64,000 nt of DNA, taken from contig CANLQK010000001.1 in NCBI GenBank assembly GCA_947493255.1, forward strand, positions 496,001-560,000. Direction: 5' to 3'. Shown one piece after another: positions 18,147 through 27,006 of this stretch (within the stretch, counting starts at the first letter, position 1; each line of letters begins with the position of its first letter). The translations under genes and the position numbers were made by a program. The notes under the pieces were generated by a model. The model searched no databases, was not told the origin of the DNA, and worked only from the letters and a program-made list of their open reading frames with translations. The stretch is from an uncultured Paracoccaceae bacterium. Lineage in GTDB: Bacteria > Pseudomonadota > Alphaproteobacteria > Rhodobacterales > Rhodobacteraceae.

Positions 18147-18763
18147 TGGACTTTTCTGCGGCCTCCATTTGGACGATTACCAAGATGTTCGTTCGCGACC
18201 CGGCCGAGGCGTCGCGATTGGTTTTGGCGGCTGGAATTCCGTTGAATGGGTCCGTTCTGATGATCGTCCTTTCGGCCGTATTGTCGAGCGTGTTTTCCGG
18301 CATTCAAATGCAATTTGTGGAAGCGCCTCGGCGGATTTTGCAGATGGCGGACGGCACCAACGTCGAAATCGTGATGGGCGGCCCAATTGAACAGGGCATT
18401 CTTGCCGTGATTATGGGGCTTGTGTTTGGCTACGCAGTTTACGCGTTTGGCAAGCGGTTTGGCGGAACGGGCAGCCTGAGTGCGATCATGTCCGTGATTG
18501 CGATGTTGCAGATCGCGTTGGCTGTCATCGAAGCCGCCGTGTTCGTGTCGTTTTTTGTTCTACCGTTTATGACCTTGTATGTTTGGTTGTTCGGGGTGTT
18601 TGTTCTTGTCCGCGGTTTGGCGTTTGGCGTCGATGCGGGACATGGGTTTAATTCAATCGGGAAGGCCGCGATTGTTGTTTTATTGGCAGGGTTGGTCGCA
18701 GTGACGACCGTAGCCTTTGTTGCGGGCCTGACGGGCCTTGGCTTTGACTTGGAGCTGATATGA
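18143..18763 (+). CDS. YIP1 family membrane protein (206 aa)
   Basis: N-terminal soluble part (AASIWTITKMFVRDPAEASR) followed by five hydrophobic segments. ATGA overlaps with both the previous YIP1-like gene and sufS. The ATG at 18143 is followed directly by a second ATG (18146), and either may be used. A much longer in-frame extension (from 17873) runs over the previous gene and is rejected. Probably a membrane partner of the preceding protein; function unknown. Confidence 0.7.
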   Translation: MMDFSAASIWTITKMFVRDPAEASRLVLAAGIPLNGSVLMIVLSAVLSSVFSGIQMQFVEAPRRILQMADGTNVEIVMGGPIEQGILAVIMGLVFGYAVYAFGKRFGGTGSLSAIMSVIAMLQIALAVIEAAVFVSFFVLPFMTLYVWLFGVFVLVRGLAFGVDAGHGFNSIGKAAIVVLLAGLVAVTTVAFVAGLTGLGFDLELI

Positions 18764-19983
18764 CGTTTGATGTAGCATCTGTTCGCGCGGATTTCCCTAT
18801 TCTGAGCCGCGAAGTGAACGGCAAGCCGTTGGTTTACCTTGATAATGGCGCGTCGGCGCAAAAGCCGCAGGTTGTAATCGATGCGATTACGACCGCATAC
18901 GCCGAAGAATATGCAAATGTTCATCGTGGACTGCATTACCTCAGCAATCTGGCCACTGAAAAATACGAAAGTGTGCGTGGGGTGATTGCCAAGTTCCTTG
19001 GAGCATCCGACGAGAATTCTATCGTTTTGAATTCGGGCACGACCGAAGGCATCAATTTAGTGGCCTATGGTTGGGCAATGGAAAACCTGACGGCAGGGGA
19101 TGAAATCATTCTGTCGGTTATGGAACACCACGCCAATATCGTCCCATGGCATTTCTTGCGGGAACGCATGGGCGTGAAATTGGTTTGGGTCGATATTGAT
19201 CTACAGGGCGATTTGGACCCGCAAAAGGTGATCGATGCGATTTCACCGAAGACTAAATTGATCGCAATCACCCATATGTCCAACGTGTTAGGCACAGTTG
19301 TTGACGTAAAGCCCGTCTGTGATGTCGCGCGTTCAAAGGGCATCGCGACGATGATTGACGGGTCACAGGCCAGTGTCCACATGCCCGTAAACGTTGAAGA
19401 ATTGGGGTGCGATTTTTACCCCATTACAGGGCACAAATTGTACGGGCCATCAGGGTCGGGAGCGATCTATATTCGCCCAGAACGGATGGCTGAAATGCGC
19501 CCGTTCATTGGTGGCGGTGATATGATCAAAGAGGTCCACAAGGACGCCGTGATTTACAATGACGCCCCCATGAAATTCGAAGCTGGCACACCGGGTATCG
19601 TGCAGACGATCGGGTTGGGCGTGGCGCTTGAATATATGATGGGCATTGGGATGGAAAACATCGCCGCCCATGAGCGCACTTTGCGTGATTACGCGCGGGA
19701 CCGTTTGGACGGGTTGAACTGGCTGAACGTTCAGGGGCAATCGGCGAACAAGGGCGCGATTTTCTCGTTCACATTGGATGGCGCTGCGCATGCTCATGAC
19801 ATATCCACGGTGTTGGACAAGAAGGGTGTCGCTGTACGGGCTGGCCAACATTGCACGGGCCCTTTGATGGATCATTTAGGGCTAAGTGCAACGTGCCGCG
19901 CGTCTTTTGCGATGTATAATACAACTGATGAAGTTGATGCATTGGTCGATGCGTTGGAGCTTTGTCACAAACTGTTCGCGTGA
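18760..19983 (+). CDS. sufS: Cysteine desulfurase SufS (group II)
   Basis: Supplies persulfide sulfur to SufBCD. 407 residues, same size as E. coli SufS. PLP Lys226 in FYPITGHKLYGPSG, SVMEHHANIVPWHFL with the PLP-stacking His, catalytic Cys365 in RAGQHCTGPLM (short loop, typical of SufS) and the substrate-binding TCRASFAMYNT. SufS needs SufE or SufU for transfer; neither is in this window. Overlaps the upstream gene by ATGA; last gene of the operon, 42 bp before tRNA-Arg. Confidence 0.97.
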   Translation: MTFDVASVRADFPILSREVNGKPLVYLDNGASAQKPQVVIDAITTAYAEEYANVHRGLHYLSNLATEKYESVRGVIAKFLGASDENSIVLNSGTTEGINLVAYGWAMENLTAGDEIILSVMEHHANIVPWHFLRERMGVKLVWVDIDLQGDLDPQKVIDAISPKTKLIAITHMSNVLGTVVDVKPVCDVARSKGIATMIDGSQASVHMPVNVEELGCDFYPITGHKLYGPSGSGAIYIRPERMAEMRPFIGGGDMIKEVHKDAVIYNDAPMKFEAGTPGIVQTIGLGVALEYMMGIGMENIAAHERTLRDYARDRLDGLNWLNVQGQSANKGAIFSFTLDGAAHAHDISTVLDKKGVAVRAGQHCTGPLMDHLGLSATCRASFAMYNTTDEVDALVDALELCHKLFA

Positions 19984-20025
19984 CCCGTTGCACCGCGCTG
20001 CGGGTGCGGCTATAGCGACATTAAT

Positions 20026-20102
<77 letters not shown>

Positions 20103-20181
20103 AATTTTCGCAAAAAAACCGTTGTTTAGCATTTGCGTTAACACTTTTAGATGTGTTGTCTGGTAGTTCCTACGCCTTAGG

Positions 20182-22644
20182 GTGAATAGAGTAATACAGG
20201 GACGGCCAGATCGTTTGACCAATGCTGAAGTAAATTTTGATGAGTTTTCTGGGAACAGTGCGCTTCCTGCCGTTATTTTTAACCGGGAAGGGCTGATCGT
20301 TTCATTTAATGATGCGTTCAAGAAAATTGTGCCCGTGGTGGCCGAGTGTTATGCCGGCGCATTCCTTTCGGATGTTTTGAAAGGTGTTGCAACACATGAA
20401 GCATTGCTTGCCCTGACACCAGAAGAAGACATGCAGGTGTTGTTACCGAGTGGCCCGTTCCGCCTTGCCGTAAGTCAGTTATCCAATGTTGATGGGGAGG
20501 AGTGGCAAGTCTGCCAGCTTACACCAAACTCCAAGATTGATAGCACGCGGTTAAGGTTGCTTCTGGAACATTTGGAACTCGGTGTCTGGGACTTCGACAT
20601 AACCAAGGATCAGTTCACCGTGTCGGGAGCATGGAAACGGATCCGGCAGATTGATACTGCCACAACCATTTTTCAAAATATCCAAGCCAACGGAAATTGG
20701 TGGTGGATGAATGTACATGAAGACGATTTGCCAAGTCTGAAGGAGGCGTTTGTACAGGTCATCGAAGGGAAAAAGGACAGTGCAAATCTTCAATATCGAT
20801 ACCAAGTAGCGGCGGACGAATGGTGTTGGATACTTTGCCGTGCAAAGGTCGTTTCTAAAGGGGCTGATGGGGTTCCGTCTCGGGTGATTGGATTGGACAC
20901 CGACATAACATCGTTCAAAATGGGCGAGGTTGAGCAGTTGGAGTTACTAAACAAGCTTCAACTGGCGATTGGCGTGTCCGGGATTGGAGTCTGGGAGTAC
21001 GATTCCGCGACAGCCAGTGTGTATTGGGATGATACCCTGCTTGAGATCTATGGTCTGACTGACAACAAAAACAATCGCCCGGAAGATTTGTGGGAGACAT
21101 ACCTGCACCCCGATGATCGAGATGCAACTGTCAGGGAAAGTGACCTTGCTTTAGCGGAACAGCGCGATTTTCATGCGGATTACCGTGTCGTACGACCCGA
21201 TGGAGAAATTAGATATGTGCGCAGCGCCTCTCGTTTTGTGGGAGTGTCCGGCACGGCTGGTAAGATGTTGGGTGTCAATATCGACGTAACAGAGGACTAC
21301 GCGCGCACGGAAGAATTGGAGCGGGCACGCCAGTTGTTGGAGCACGACTCACGGCATGACGCACTGACCGGTTTGGCAAACAGAAGGTTGTTGGACGAAC
21401 ACACAATGAGCTTAATCGACAGGTTAGGTCCTGATGACGAATTTGCTGTGATCCACATAGACCTCGATCATTTCAAGCAAGTGAATGACCAGTTAGGTCA
21501 CGCAGCGGGGGATCAGGTATTGGTCCGGGTTGCGGATACACTGAGTGCATTGATTGGGAACGACGGGTTGGTGTGCCGTAACGGAGGTGATGAATTCGTT
21601 GTTTTGCTCGAGCATTTTGAAGGCGAAACCGCCCTTCGAGAGCTGTGCCAAACTATGATTGACCAGATGGCAGAGCCGATGATTATGCAGGGAAATGTGC
21701 GCAGTATCGGGCTTAGCGTTGGCTGTGTGATCTCGTCTGGCGATATCGCCGATGCAAGTGAAGCCTTTATCAACGCAGACGTTGCGCTTTATGCTGCCAA
21801 ATCGGCGGGGAGGTCTTGTTTTAGGCAGTTTGCGCCAAGCTTGCGTTTGGTTTCGAAGCTTGATGTTACGACCTATCATGACCTTGCTGGGGCTATGGAC
21901 GCGGGGCAGGTCATTTGCCATTTCCAACCTCAATTTGATACATCAACGCTTCAAGTGGTCGGTGCCGAGGCCTTGGTGCGTTGGAATTGTCCGACCCGTG
22001 GTCTTGTGATGCCTGATGCGTTTATTCCAGCGGCGCAAGCGGCAGGTTTATCTGCACGAATGGATGAATGTGTACTTGATTACGTTCTAGAACAACAAAC
22101 TGCTTGGGCGCAGGCGGGGCTCGAAGTACCGACTGTTGCGCTTAACGTGTCGATGGAACGTTTGATGCAGCCGGGCTTGGTTGAACAAGTCAGTCGACAG
22201 CTAGAACCGCATCATTCAATTTCGTTTGAATTGCTCGAAACGTCTTTTCTGGATCAACGCACTGAAGATCTTGACCGGGTCTTGAACAAGATCCGCAATG
22301 CAGGAATTCGGATAGATCTGGATGATTTCGGGTCCGGGCATTCTTCTGTCGTTGCGTTGCAATCGGTCCGACCCGACCGCGTAAAAATTGACCGCATGTT
22401 GATTGCGCCCTTACAAGAGAATCCGGCGCAAATTCATATCCTAGACGCGTTGGTGCGTGTCGCGCGGTTAGAAAACTGTGGCGTTGTTGTGGAAGGGGTC
22501 GAAACGCAGGTTCAGTTAGACGCTGTTCTTGGGCTCGACTGCGAAGTGGTCCAAGGATTTTTGTTAGGGCGCCCCATGGCGTCCGGCCCGTTTTCCGCGA
22601 ACTTGCCAAGCCGTTTGAATGAAACCCGAACAGCGAACATTTAA
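20182..22644 (+). CDS. PAS-GGDEF-EAL cyclic-di-GMP signalling protein
   Basis: 820 residues, cytoplasmic, no membrane segment. Three PAS-like regions (about 25-70, 125-245, 250-375; the last ends with the PAC-like RPDGEIRYVRSASRFVG), then GGDEF with NGGDEFVVLLE (GGDEF at 468-472) and EAL with GAEALVRW (EAL at 596-598), NVSMERL, LLETSFL, IDLDDFGSGHSS, VKIDRM, VVEGVET and VQGFLLGRPM. Both active sites look intact; the RxxD product-inhibition site is absent (GNDG instead). Diguanylate cyclase and phosphodiesterase activity are thus both possible, and the net output is unknown. GTG start 80 bp after tRNA-Arg. A PAS ligand such as a flavin or haem cannot be seen. Confidence 0.9.
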   Translation: MNRVIQGRPDRLTNAEVNFDEFSGNSALPAVIFNREGLIVSFNDAFKKIVPVVAECYAGAFLSDVLKGVATHEALLALTPEEDMQVLLPSGPFRLAVSQLSNVDGEEWQVCQLTPNSKIDSTRLRLLLEHLELGVWDFDITKDQFTVSGAWKRIRQIDTATTIFQNIQANGNWWWMNVHEDDLPSLKEAFVQVIEGKKDSANLQYRYQVAADEWCWILCRAKVVSKGADGVPSRVIGLDTDITSFKMGEVEQLELLNKLQLAIGVSGIGVWEYDSATASVYWDDTLLEIYGLTDNKNNRPEDLWETYLHPDDRDATVRESDLALAEQRDFHADYRVVRPDGEIRYVRSASRFVGVSGTAGKMLGVNIDVTEDYARTEELERARQLLEHDSRHDALTGLANRRLLDEHTMSLIDRLGPDDEFAVIHIDLDHFKQVNDQLGHAAGDQVLVRVADTLSALIGNDGLVCRNGGDEFVVLLEHFEGETALRELCQTMIDQMAEPMIMQGNVRSIGLSVGCVISSGDIADASEAFINADVALYAAKSAGRSCFRQFAPSLRLVSKLDVTTYHDLAGAMDAGQVICHFQPQFDTSTLQVVGAEALVRWNCPTRGLVMPDAFIPAAQAAGLSARMDECVLDYVLEQQTAWAQAGLEVPTVALNVSMERLMQPGLVEQVSRQLEPHHSISFELLETSFLDQRTEDLDRVLNKIRNAGIRIDLDDFGSGHSSVVALQSVRPDRVKIDRMLIAPLQENPAQIHILDALVRVARLENCGVVVEGVETQVQLDAVLGLDCEVVQGFLLGRPMASGPFSANLPSRLNETRTANI

Positions 22645-23207
22645 CGTGAGTGGGTCAGCGCCAAGACCGCGGCTTTGAGCGTTGAAAACTGTTGTTTAAG
22701 GTCGGATGTATCGTTGGCGGTGCGGAGCATCATTTGCTTACTAAGATCGATGAAACGGGCAAGCTGTTCTGGGGTCTGTTTATGTTTTGAAATCGCACTT
22801 TCAAACGGAACAAGTATCTCTGAGATAACCTCGACAACACGTTGTGTGGCGGCCGCCATTGCTACTTGGCCTGCTGGGGTTTCAGCGCCTTCAATAATGT
22901 CCGCAGCATCTGGGCTTTGCCTAAGGATTTCGAAGGCAGGCAAGACAGACACGTCCCAAAGGCAATCCATTTTTTCACTTAAGGTTTCACTGTTGGTCCA
23001 AGCGTTTTGCAAGGCCGAAAGTGTTCGGTCGATGTGAAGTGCAAGGACAGCAGCATAGACTTCGTCTTTGTTGGCATAGCGGGCATAGAGGGACGGGCGG
23101 GACATGTTTGCTGCCTTGGCAATGTCACCCATGGTCGTCCGTTTGAAGCCGTATCGCAGGAATACGTCAAGGGCGGCGTCTAAAAGGGGGATGTTGTTAG
23201 GGTCCAT
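22641..23207 (-). CDS. TetR family transcriptional regulator
   Basis: 188 residues. N-terminal helix-turn-helix: ALDVFLRYGFKRTTMGDIAK, then AANMSRPSLYARYANKDEVY, the typical TetR recognition pattern; ligand-binding C-terminal domain variable. The stop overlaps the end of the convergent GGDEF-EAL gene by 4 bp. Its start lies 64 bp from the divergent oxidoreductase genes, so it most likely represses them and possibly itself. Inducer unknown. Confidence 0.9.
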   Translation of the reverse strand: MDPNNIPLLDAALDVFLRYGFKRTTMGDIAKAANMSRPSLYARYANKDEVYAAVLALHIDRTLSALQNAWTNSETLSEKMDCLWDVSVLPAFEILRQSPDAADIIEGAETPAGQVAMAAATQRVVEVISEILVPFESAISKHKQTPEQLARFIDLSKQMMLRTANDTSDLKQQFSTLKAAVLALTHSR

Positions 23208-23216
23208 TAATGCATC

Positions 23217-23222
23217 TTGACA
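23217..23222 (+). promoter_or_regulatory. -35-like box before the molybdenum hydroxylase genes
   Basis: TTGACA in the 64-bp TetR/oxidoreductase gap. The downstream -10 is unclear (TAAAGC near 23238). A promoter here would put transcription start after 23244, which argues for translation from the ATG at 23271. Confidence 0.35.
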
Positions 23223-23270
23223 AAAAATGAATAAATGTAAAGCATGGCGAAAATCTCGAATGGAGGCGGT

Positions 23271-23732
23271 ATGCGACTATCAGTAGACGGAAAGACCCAC
23301 GAGGTCGATGTAGAAGAAGACATGCCCCTTCTTTGGGTTTTGCGCGATGAGATTGGCATCAAGGGCGTGAAGTATGGATGCGGTATCGCGCAATGTGGTG
23401 CATGCACGGTTCATCTTGATGGGGTTGCGGTGCGGTCTTGTCAGACGTTGGCGGCGGATGCCGTCGGAGCCAATGTAACTACGATTAACGGATTGGGTAC
23501 TCCTGCTGAAATGCATGCGGTTCAGGCGGCATGGGCGGAACATCAGGTGGCGCAATGTGGGTACTGCCAGTCTGGGCAAATCATGCAGGCCGCATCGATG
23601 TTGGCGCAAATACCAAATCCAACCGACGAAGATATTGATGCGGAAATGTCGGGAAACCTGTGTCGTTGCGGGACCTACCCACAAATCCGGGCAGCGATTG
23701 TGACGGCTGCTGCCAAATTGCGGGAGGCGTGA
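23271..23732 (+). CDS. [2Fe-2S] subunit of an isoquinoline 1-oxidoreductase-type molybdenum hydroxylase
   Basis: 153 residues carrying electrons from the molybdenum centre. Plant-type [2Fe-2S] motif [17 protein letters not shown] with the fourth ligand in VRSCQTL, and the second cluster in [14 protein letters not shown] and [26 protein letters not shown] near the start is characteristic of the IorA family. GGAGG precedes the ATG at 23271; an ATG at 23244 is in frame but has no RBS and sits in the putative promoter. Followed after 2 bp by the large subunit gene. No FAD subunit is present, as expected for this family. Confidence 0.9.
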   Translation: MRLSVDGKTHEVDVEEDMPLLWVLRDEIGIKGVKYGCGIAQCGACTVHLDGVAVRSCQTLAADAVGANVTTINGLGTPAEMHAVQAAWAEHQVAQCGYCQSGQIMQAASMLAQIPNPTDEDIDAEMSGNLCRCGTYPQIRAAIVTAAAKLREA

Positions 23733-23734
23733 GC

Positions 23735-25978
23735 ATGGGACGTGTAAAAACGATCGCAAGACGAACATTCCTGATCGGGTCGGCCGCTGTTTTGGGTGGT
23801 GTGGCGTTTGGGGCTTACCTTTATAAGCGGCCTGTCGAAAACCCGCTTTTACCTGATTTGGCTGAGGGCGACGCCGCGCTGACCGAATATGTGCGCATTA
23901 CGTCGGACGGGGTGACCTTGATTACACCGCGCGCGGACAAGGGGCAGGGTGCCTATCATGTGCAGGCCGCATTGATTGCCGAAGAGCTGGACATTGATTT
24001 GGATCAGGTCACCGTTGACCCCGGACCGCCATCGCCCGCCTATTACAACACCGCCCTGAGCGAAGAAGCCCCCGGATTTATGCCAACAGACGAAGGGTTT
24101 GGTGCCAATTCAATGCGCACGATCATGGGTGCAGCAATGAAAATTATGGGCATGCAGATTACGGGCGGATCCACCACGACGGCAGACAGTTGGGAAAAAC
24201 TACGTGTCGCTGGTGCCGTGGCGCGGGAGACGCTGAAAGCGGCTGCAGCCCAGCAGACTGGCGTCGACGTGGCGGAAATGACCACAACACGTGGGACGGT
24301 GGTTTTACCAGACGGCACAGCAATCGCTTACACCGAATTGGCTGCGACTGCCGCGACCTTGGACCCCGTACAGGATGTTAATCTGAAAGCTGCGTCCGAA
24401 TGGCGCTACATTGGAAAACCAATGCAACGTCTTGATACGGTATCAAAATCCACTGGGATGCAGGACTACGGGATCGATTTCGAACTGGAAGATATGCTGT
24501 ATGCCACAGTTGTCACGAACCCGCGCAAAGGCGGAGACTGTTGGTGGATCAACGATGAAGCGGCCCTGACGATGCGCGGTGTGCATTCCGTTGTGGCTGT
24601 GACAGGTGGGTTTGGCGTGATCGCCGACAATACCTGGCGTGCTTTTCAGGCTGCGCAGCAGGTGACTGCGGGATGGAGCAGAGCGCCTTATCCTGCGGAG
24701 CAATCGGATCATTGGGCGGCGTTAGAATCCGCGTTCGCGGATGGTAAACAAGACAGCCAATATCGTGATGATGGTGATGTGGAGGACGCGCTAGACGAAG
24801 GTGATGTGGTGACCGCCGAGTACCGCGCACCCTACCTGGCCCATGCGCCATTGGAACCGATCAATGCGACCGTGAAGGTTTCGACTGATCGTGTCGATGT
24901 TTGGACGGGGACGCAGGTGCCGCGGTTTGTACAAACCGAGGTTGGAAAGATCACAGGGATGGATACGGAAGACGTTCATGTCCATGTTTTGATGATGGGT
25001 GGCTCGTTCGGGCACCGTTTGGAACTGGACGTTTGTAGACAAGCGGCCGAGATCGCGATGACAGTGCCGGATACGCCGGTAAAGGTCACATACAGTCGCG
25101 AAGAAGATATGACGCACGACTACACCCGCCAAATTGCAATGGCGCGGATGCGTGGGACGGTAAAAGACGGACAGGTCGAAACGTTGGACCTAGGTATCGC
25201 CATGCCGTCAGTCGTTTCCAGCCAGATGAGCCGAATTGGTTTGTCGGTACCCGGACCAGACGCGCAGATTGTAGCCGGTGCATGGGAGCAACCCTTTGGC
25301 ATTCCCAATTATCGCGTGACTGGATACCGCGCGCCTGAATTGGCCCCGATTTCAAGTTGGCGCAGTGTTGGCGCGTCGAGCAACGGGTTTTTCCACGACA
25401 GCGCCTTGGACGAGTTAATTCATGCGGCCGGGGCAGACCCAATGGAAGAACGCATTCGCCTGACGTGGGACGAAAATGCGCGTGCCGTGCTAGAGGCCGT
25501 TGCGGATATGTCGGGGTGGAGTGGCCCATCTATGGGCGAAAACCGCGGGCGAGGTGTTGCGTTCTGTATGTCGTTTGGCGTGCCGTGCGCAGAGGTCGTA
25601 GAGGTGACGAACACAGACCGAGGAATAAAGATCGACAAGGTATTCGTGGCCGCCAATGTAGGGCAAATTGTTGATCCTGAAACGCTTTCCCGTCAGATGA
25701 GCGGTGGTGCGCTTTGGGGTTTGGGGCATTCTATTGCCGCTGAAATTACCCATTCGGATGGGATGAGCGACCAGCAGAACTTTGATGGGTTTGAAGCGAT
25801 GCGCATGTACCAAGTGCCCAGTGTTGAAACGCGTGCATTGGAATTGGGGGAACATGTCCGTGGTATGGGTGAACCTGCGGTTCCACCGGCGGCTGCGGCC
25901 CTTGCGAATGCGATTTTTGCCGCGACAGGAACGCGACTGCGCGAAATGCCGTTCCGTAACCATTTCGATTTCGTCTAA
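23735..25978 (+). CDS. Molybdopterin-binding large subunit, isoquinoline 1-oxidoreductase (IorB) type, Tat-exported
   Basis: 747 residues, aldehyde oxidase/xanthine dehydrogenase superfamily. N terminus TIARRTFLIGSAAVLGGVAFG is a twin-arginine signal or anchor, so the dimer works on the periplasmic side and probably passes electrons to cytochrome c or the membrane. Later motifs: RADKGQGAYHVQAALIAEEL, APYLAHAPLEPINATVKV, MMGGSFGHRLELDVC, WRSVGASSNGFFHDSALDEL and VGQIVDPETLSRQMSGGALWGLGH, with the base-catalyst Glu in MGEPAVPPAAAALANAIF. Substrate could be an N-heterocycle or an aldehyde; sequence alone does not decide. A start at 23660 would overlap the small subunit. Confidence 0.88.
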   Translation: MGRVKTIARRTFLIGSAAVLGGVAFGAYLYKRPVENPLLPDLAEGDAALTEYVRITSDGVTLITPRADKGQGAYHVQAALIAEELDIDLDQVTVDPGPPSPAYYNTALSEEAPGFMPTDEGFGANSMRTIMGAAMKIMGMQITGGSTTTADSWEKLRVAGAVARETLKAAAAQQTGVDVAEMTTTRGTVVLPDGTAIAYTELAATAATLDPVQDVNLKAASEWRYIGKPMQRLDTVSKSTGMQDYGIDFELEDMLYATVVTNPRKGGDCWWINDEAALTMRGVHSVVAVTGGFGVIADNTWRAFQAAQQVTAGWSRAPYPAEQSDHWAALESAFADGKQDSQYRDDGDVEDALDEGDVVTAEYRAPYLAHAPLEPINATVKVSTDRVDVWTGTQVPRFVQTEVGKITGMDTEDVHVHVLMMGGSFGHRLELDVCRQAAEIAMTVPDTPVKVTYSREEDMTHDYTRQIAMARMRGTVKDGQVETLDLGIAMPSVVSSQMSRIGLSVPGPDAQIVAGAWEQPFGIPNYRVTGYRAPELAPISSWRSVGASSNGFFHDSALDELIHAAGADPMEERIRLTWDENARAVLEAVADMSGWSGPSMGENRGRGVAFCMSFGVPCAEVVEVTNTDRGIKIDKVFVAANVGQIVDPETLSRQMSGGALWGLGHSIAAEITHSDGMSDQQNFDGFEAMRMYQVPSVETRALELGEHVRGMGEPAVPPAAAALANAIFAATGTRLREMPFRNHFDFV

Positions 25979-26016
25979 TTGGGACCGATACCACCATTTT
26001 CATTTGGAGTTGGCAC

Positions 26017-26047
26017 AAAAAAGGCCCGAACAGTGATGTTCGGGCTT
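26017..26047. terminator. Terminator between the hydroxylase genes and the DUF882 gene
   Basis: Stem GCCCGAAC (26024-26031) / GTTCGGGC (26038-26045) with six A on the left, giving a T-run for the - strand gene; on the + strand only CTT follows, so it mainly serves the DUF882 gene. Confidence 0.75.
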
Positions 26048-26086
26048 CACTAAATATTTGAATGTGCGTGTTCGCCAAGCGGCTGT

Positions 26087-26656
26087 TTAGCTGCCCCAGC
26101 TGCGAACCGCGCCGCAATCCATGTGGACAAAGTTGGACCCAGAGTAGCGCCCAACACCACCAGCACGACATGCGGCAGCGGCACGTGCCATCTGAGAAAC
26201 TGAACGGCCCTGCATCCGCAGATCCGCAGCCTTACCTTGCAGGTGAAGTGAGTTACGAGCGACGCCAGATGAATTGGACCGCAACATCGCGTTTGTTTGC
26301 GGAGACCGGTAGCCAGAAATCAATGTGTAGGGCTGGTCGCTGTCCAAAAGGTTTTGGGTGGCGGCAATAATGTCGACGGTGCGAGTGTCGATCTGGTGGC
26401 TTTGGCCATTGCGCCAGTCGCGGAAGAACCGGTTCACTTCGGTTACAGCTTCGCCAATGTACTGACCTTCGATCCAGTAGATTGTGTCGATGCTTTCGCC
26501 AGTCCGGCCGGAGTACATTTTGAGGCGGCGAATATCACCACCGCCACGCAAAAAACCGGCTGCATTGGAATAAGTAGGGGCTGCTGCAACTGCTGTGGCC
26601 GCAAAGGCGCCCAGCAATCCACGCCGAGAAATGCTCGAAGCTGTTGTACTTGTCAT
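26087..26656 (-). CDS. DUF882/YcbK-type murein endopeptidase (peptidase M15 fold), Tat-exported
   Basis: 189 residues. SISRRGLLGAFAATAVAAAP is a Tat signal. The mature part shows the DUF882 pattern ISGYRSPQTNAMLR, NSLHLQGKAADLRM (zinc His and Asp) and NFVHMDCGAVRSWG (zinc His), as in E. coli MepK/YcbK, which hydrolyses peptide cross-links, including those made by L,D-transpeptidases. ATG at 26656 gives the signal peptide directly; 30 further upstream codons are ignored. It is divergent from an L,D-transpeptidase gene, which suggests joint control of 3-3 cross-links. Confidence 0.87.
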   Translation of the reverse strand: MTSTTASSISRRGLLGAFAATAVAAAPTYSNAAGFLRGGGDIRRLKMYSGRTGESIDTIYWIEGQYIGEAVTEVNRFFRDWRNGQSHQIDTRTVDIIAATQNLLDSDQPYTLISGYRSPQTNAMLRSNSSGVARNSLHLQGKAADLRMQGRSVSQMARAAAACRAGGVGRYSGSNFVHMDCGAVRSWGS

Positions 26657-27006
26657 CTTAGCGCTGTCCCGTCGCTTGCCTGTAAGCCCGTGTTTACACG
26701 AGCGATTTGCGTATCTATCCCCAGATGCAAGTGTTGTATGCCACAAAACGAATCGTGGACCAACCCCCTTATCTGCCCGGATTCACCATCAAGGGGGAAA
26801 TAGGCGAAATTTTGCGCAGATTGTGAATAACATGGGAAATGTTGCAAATGTGCCAGAACTGTTGTGGTGCGTGCCCCACATTGGAAATCGCAGTCGCGAT
26901 CTGACAGCTTTGTGAATAGACTATGGCTGGGTGCTGCTGCCTATTGATTTGAGAGTGTTGAACGATCTGTGCTTTGTTGCGCACAAACGTCTAGGGGATA
27001 CGAAAA
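26657..27006. other. 350-bp divergent promoter region, no gene seen
   Basis: Lies between the DUF882 (-) and L,D-transpeptidase (+) starts. I see no credible small ORF or RNA. TTGTGAATA occurs twice in direct orientation (26821-26829 and 26910-26918), and TTGATTTGAGAG near 26944 could be a -35 region, but no firm promoter can be assigned. Confidence 0.4.

Noticed and set aside
17873-18763. Longer start for the second YIP1-like gene
   Set aside because: The extra 90 codons overlap the first YIP1-like gene in another frame and lack membrane helices; ATGA coupling supports 18143.
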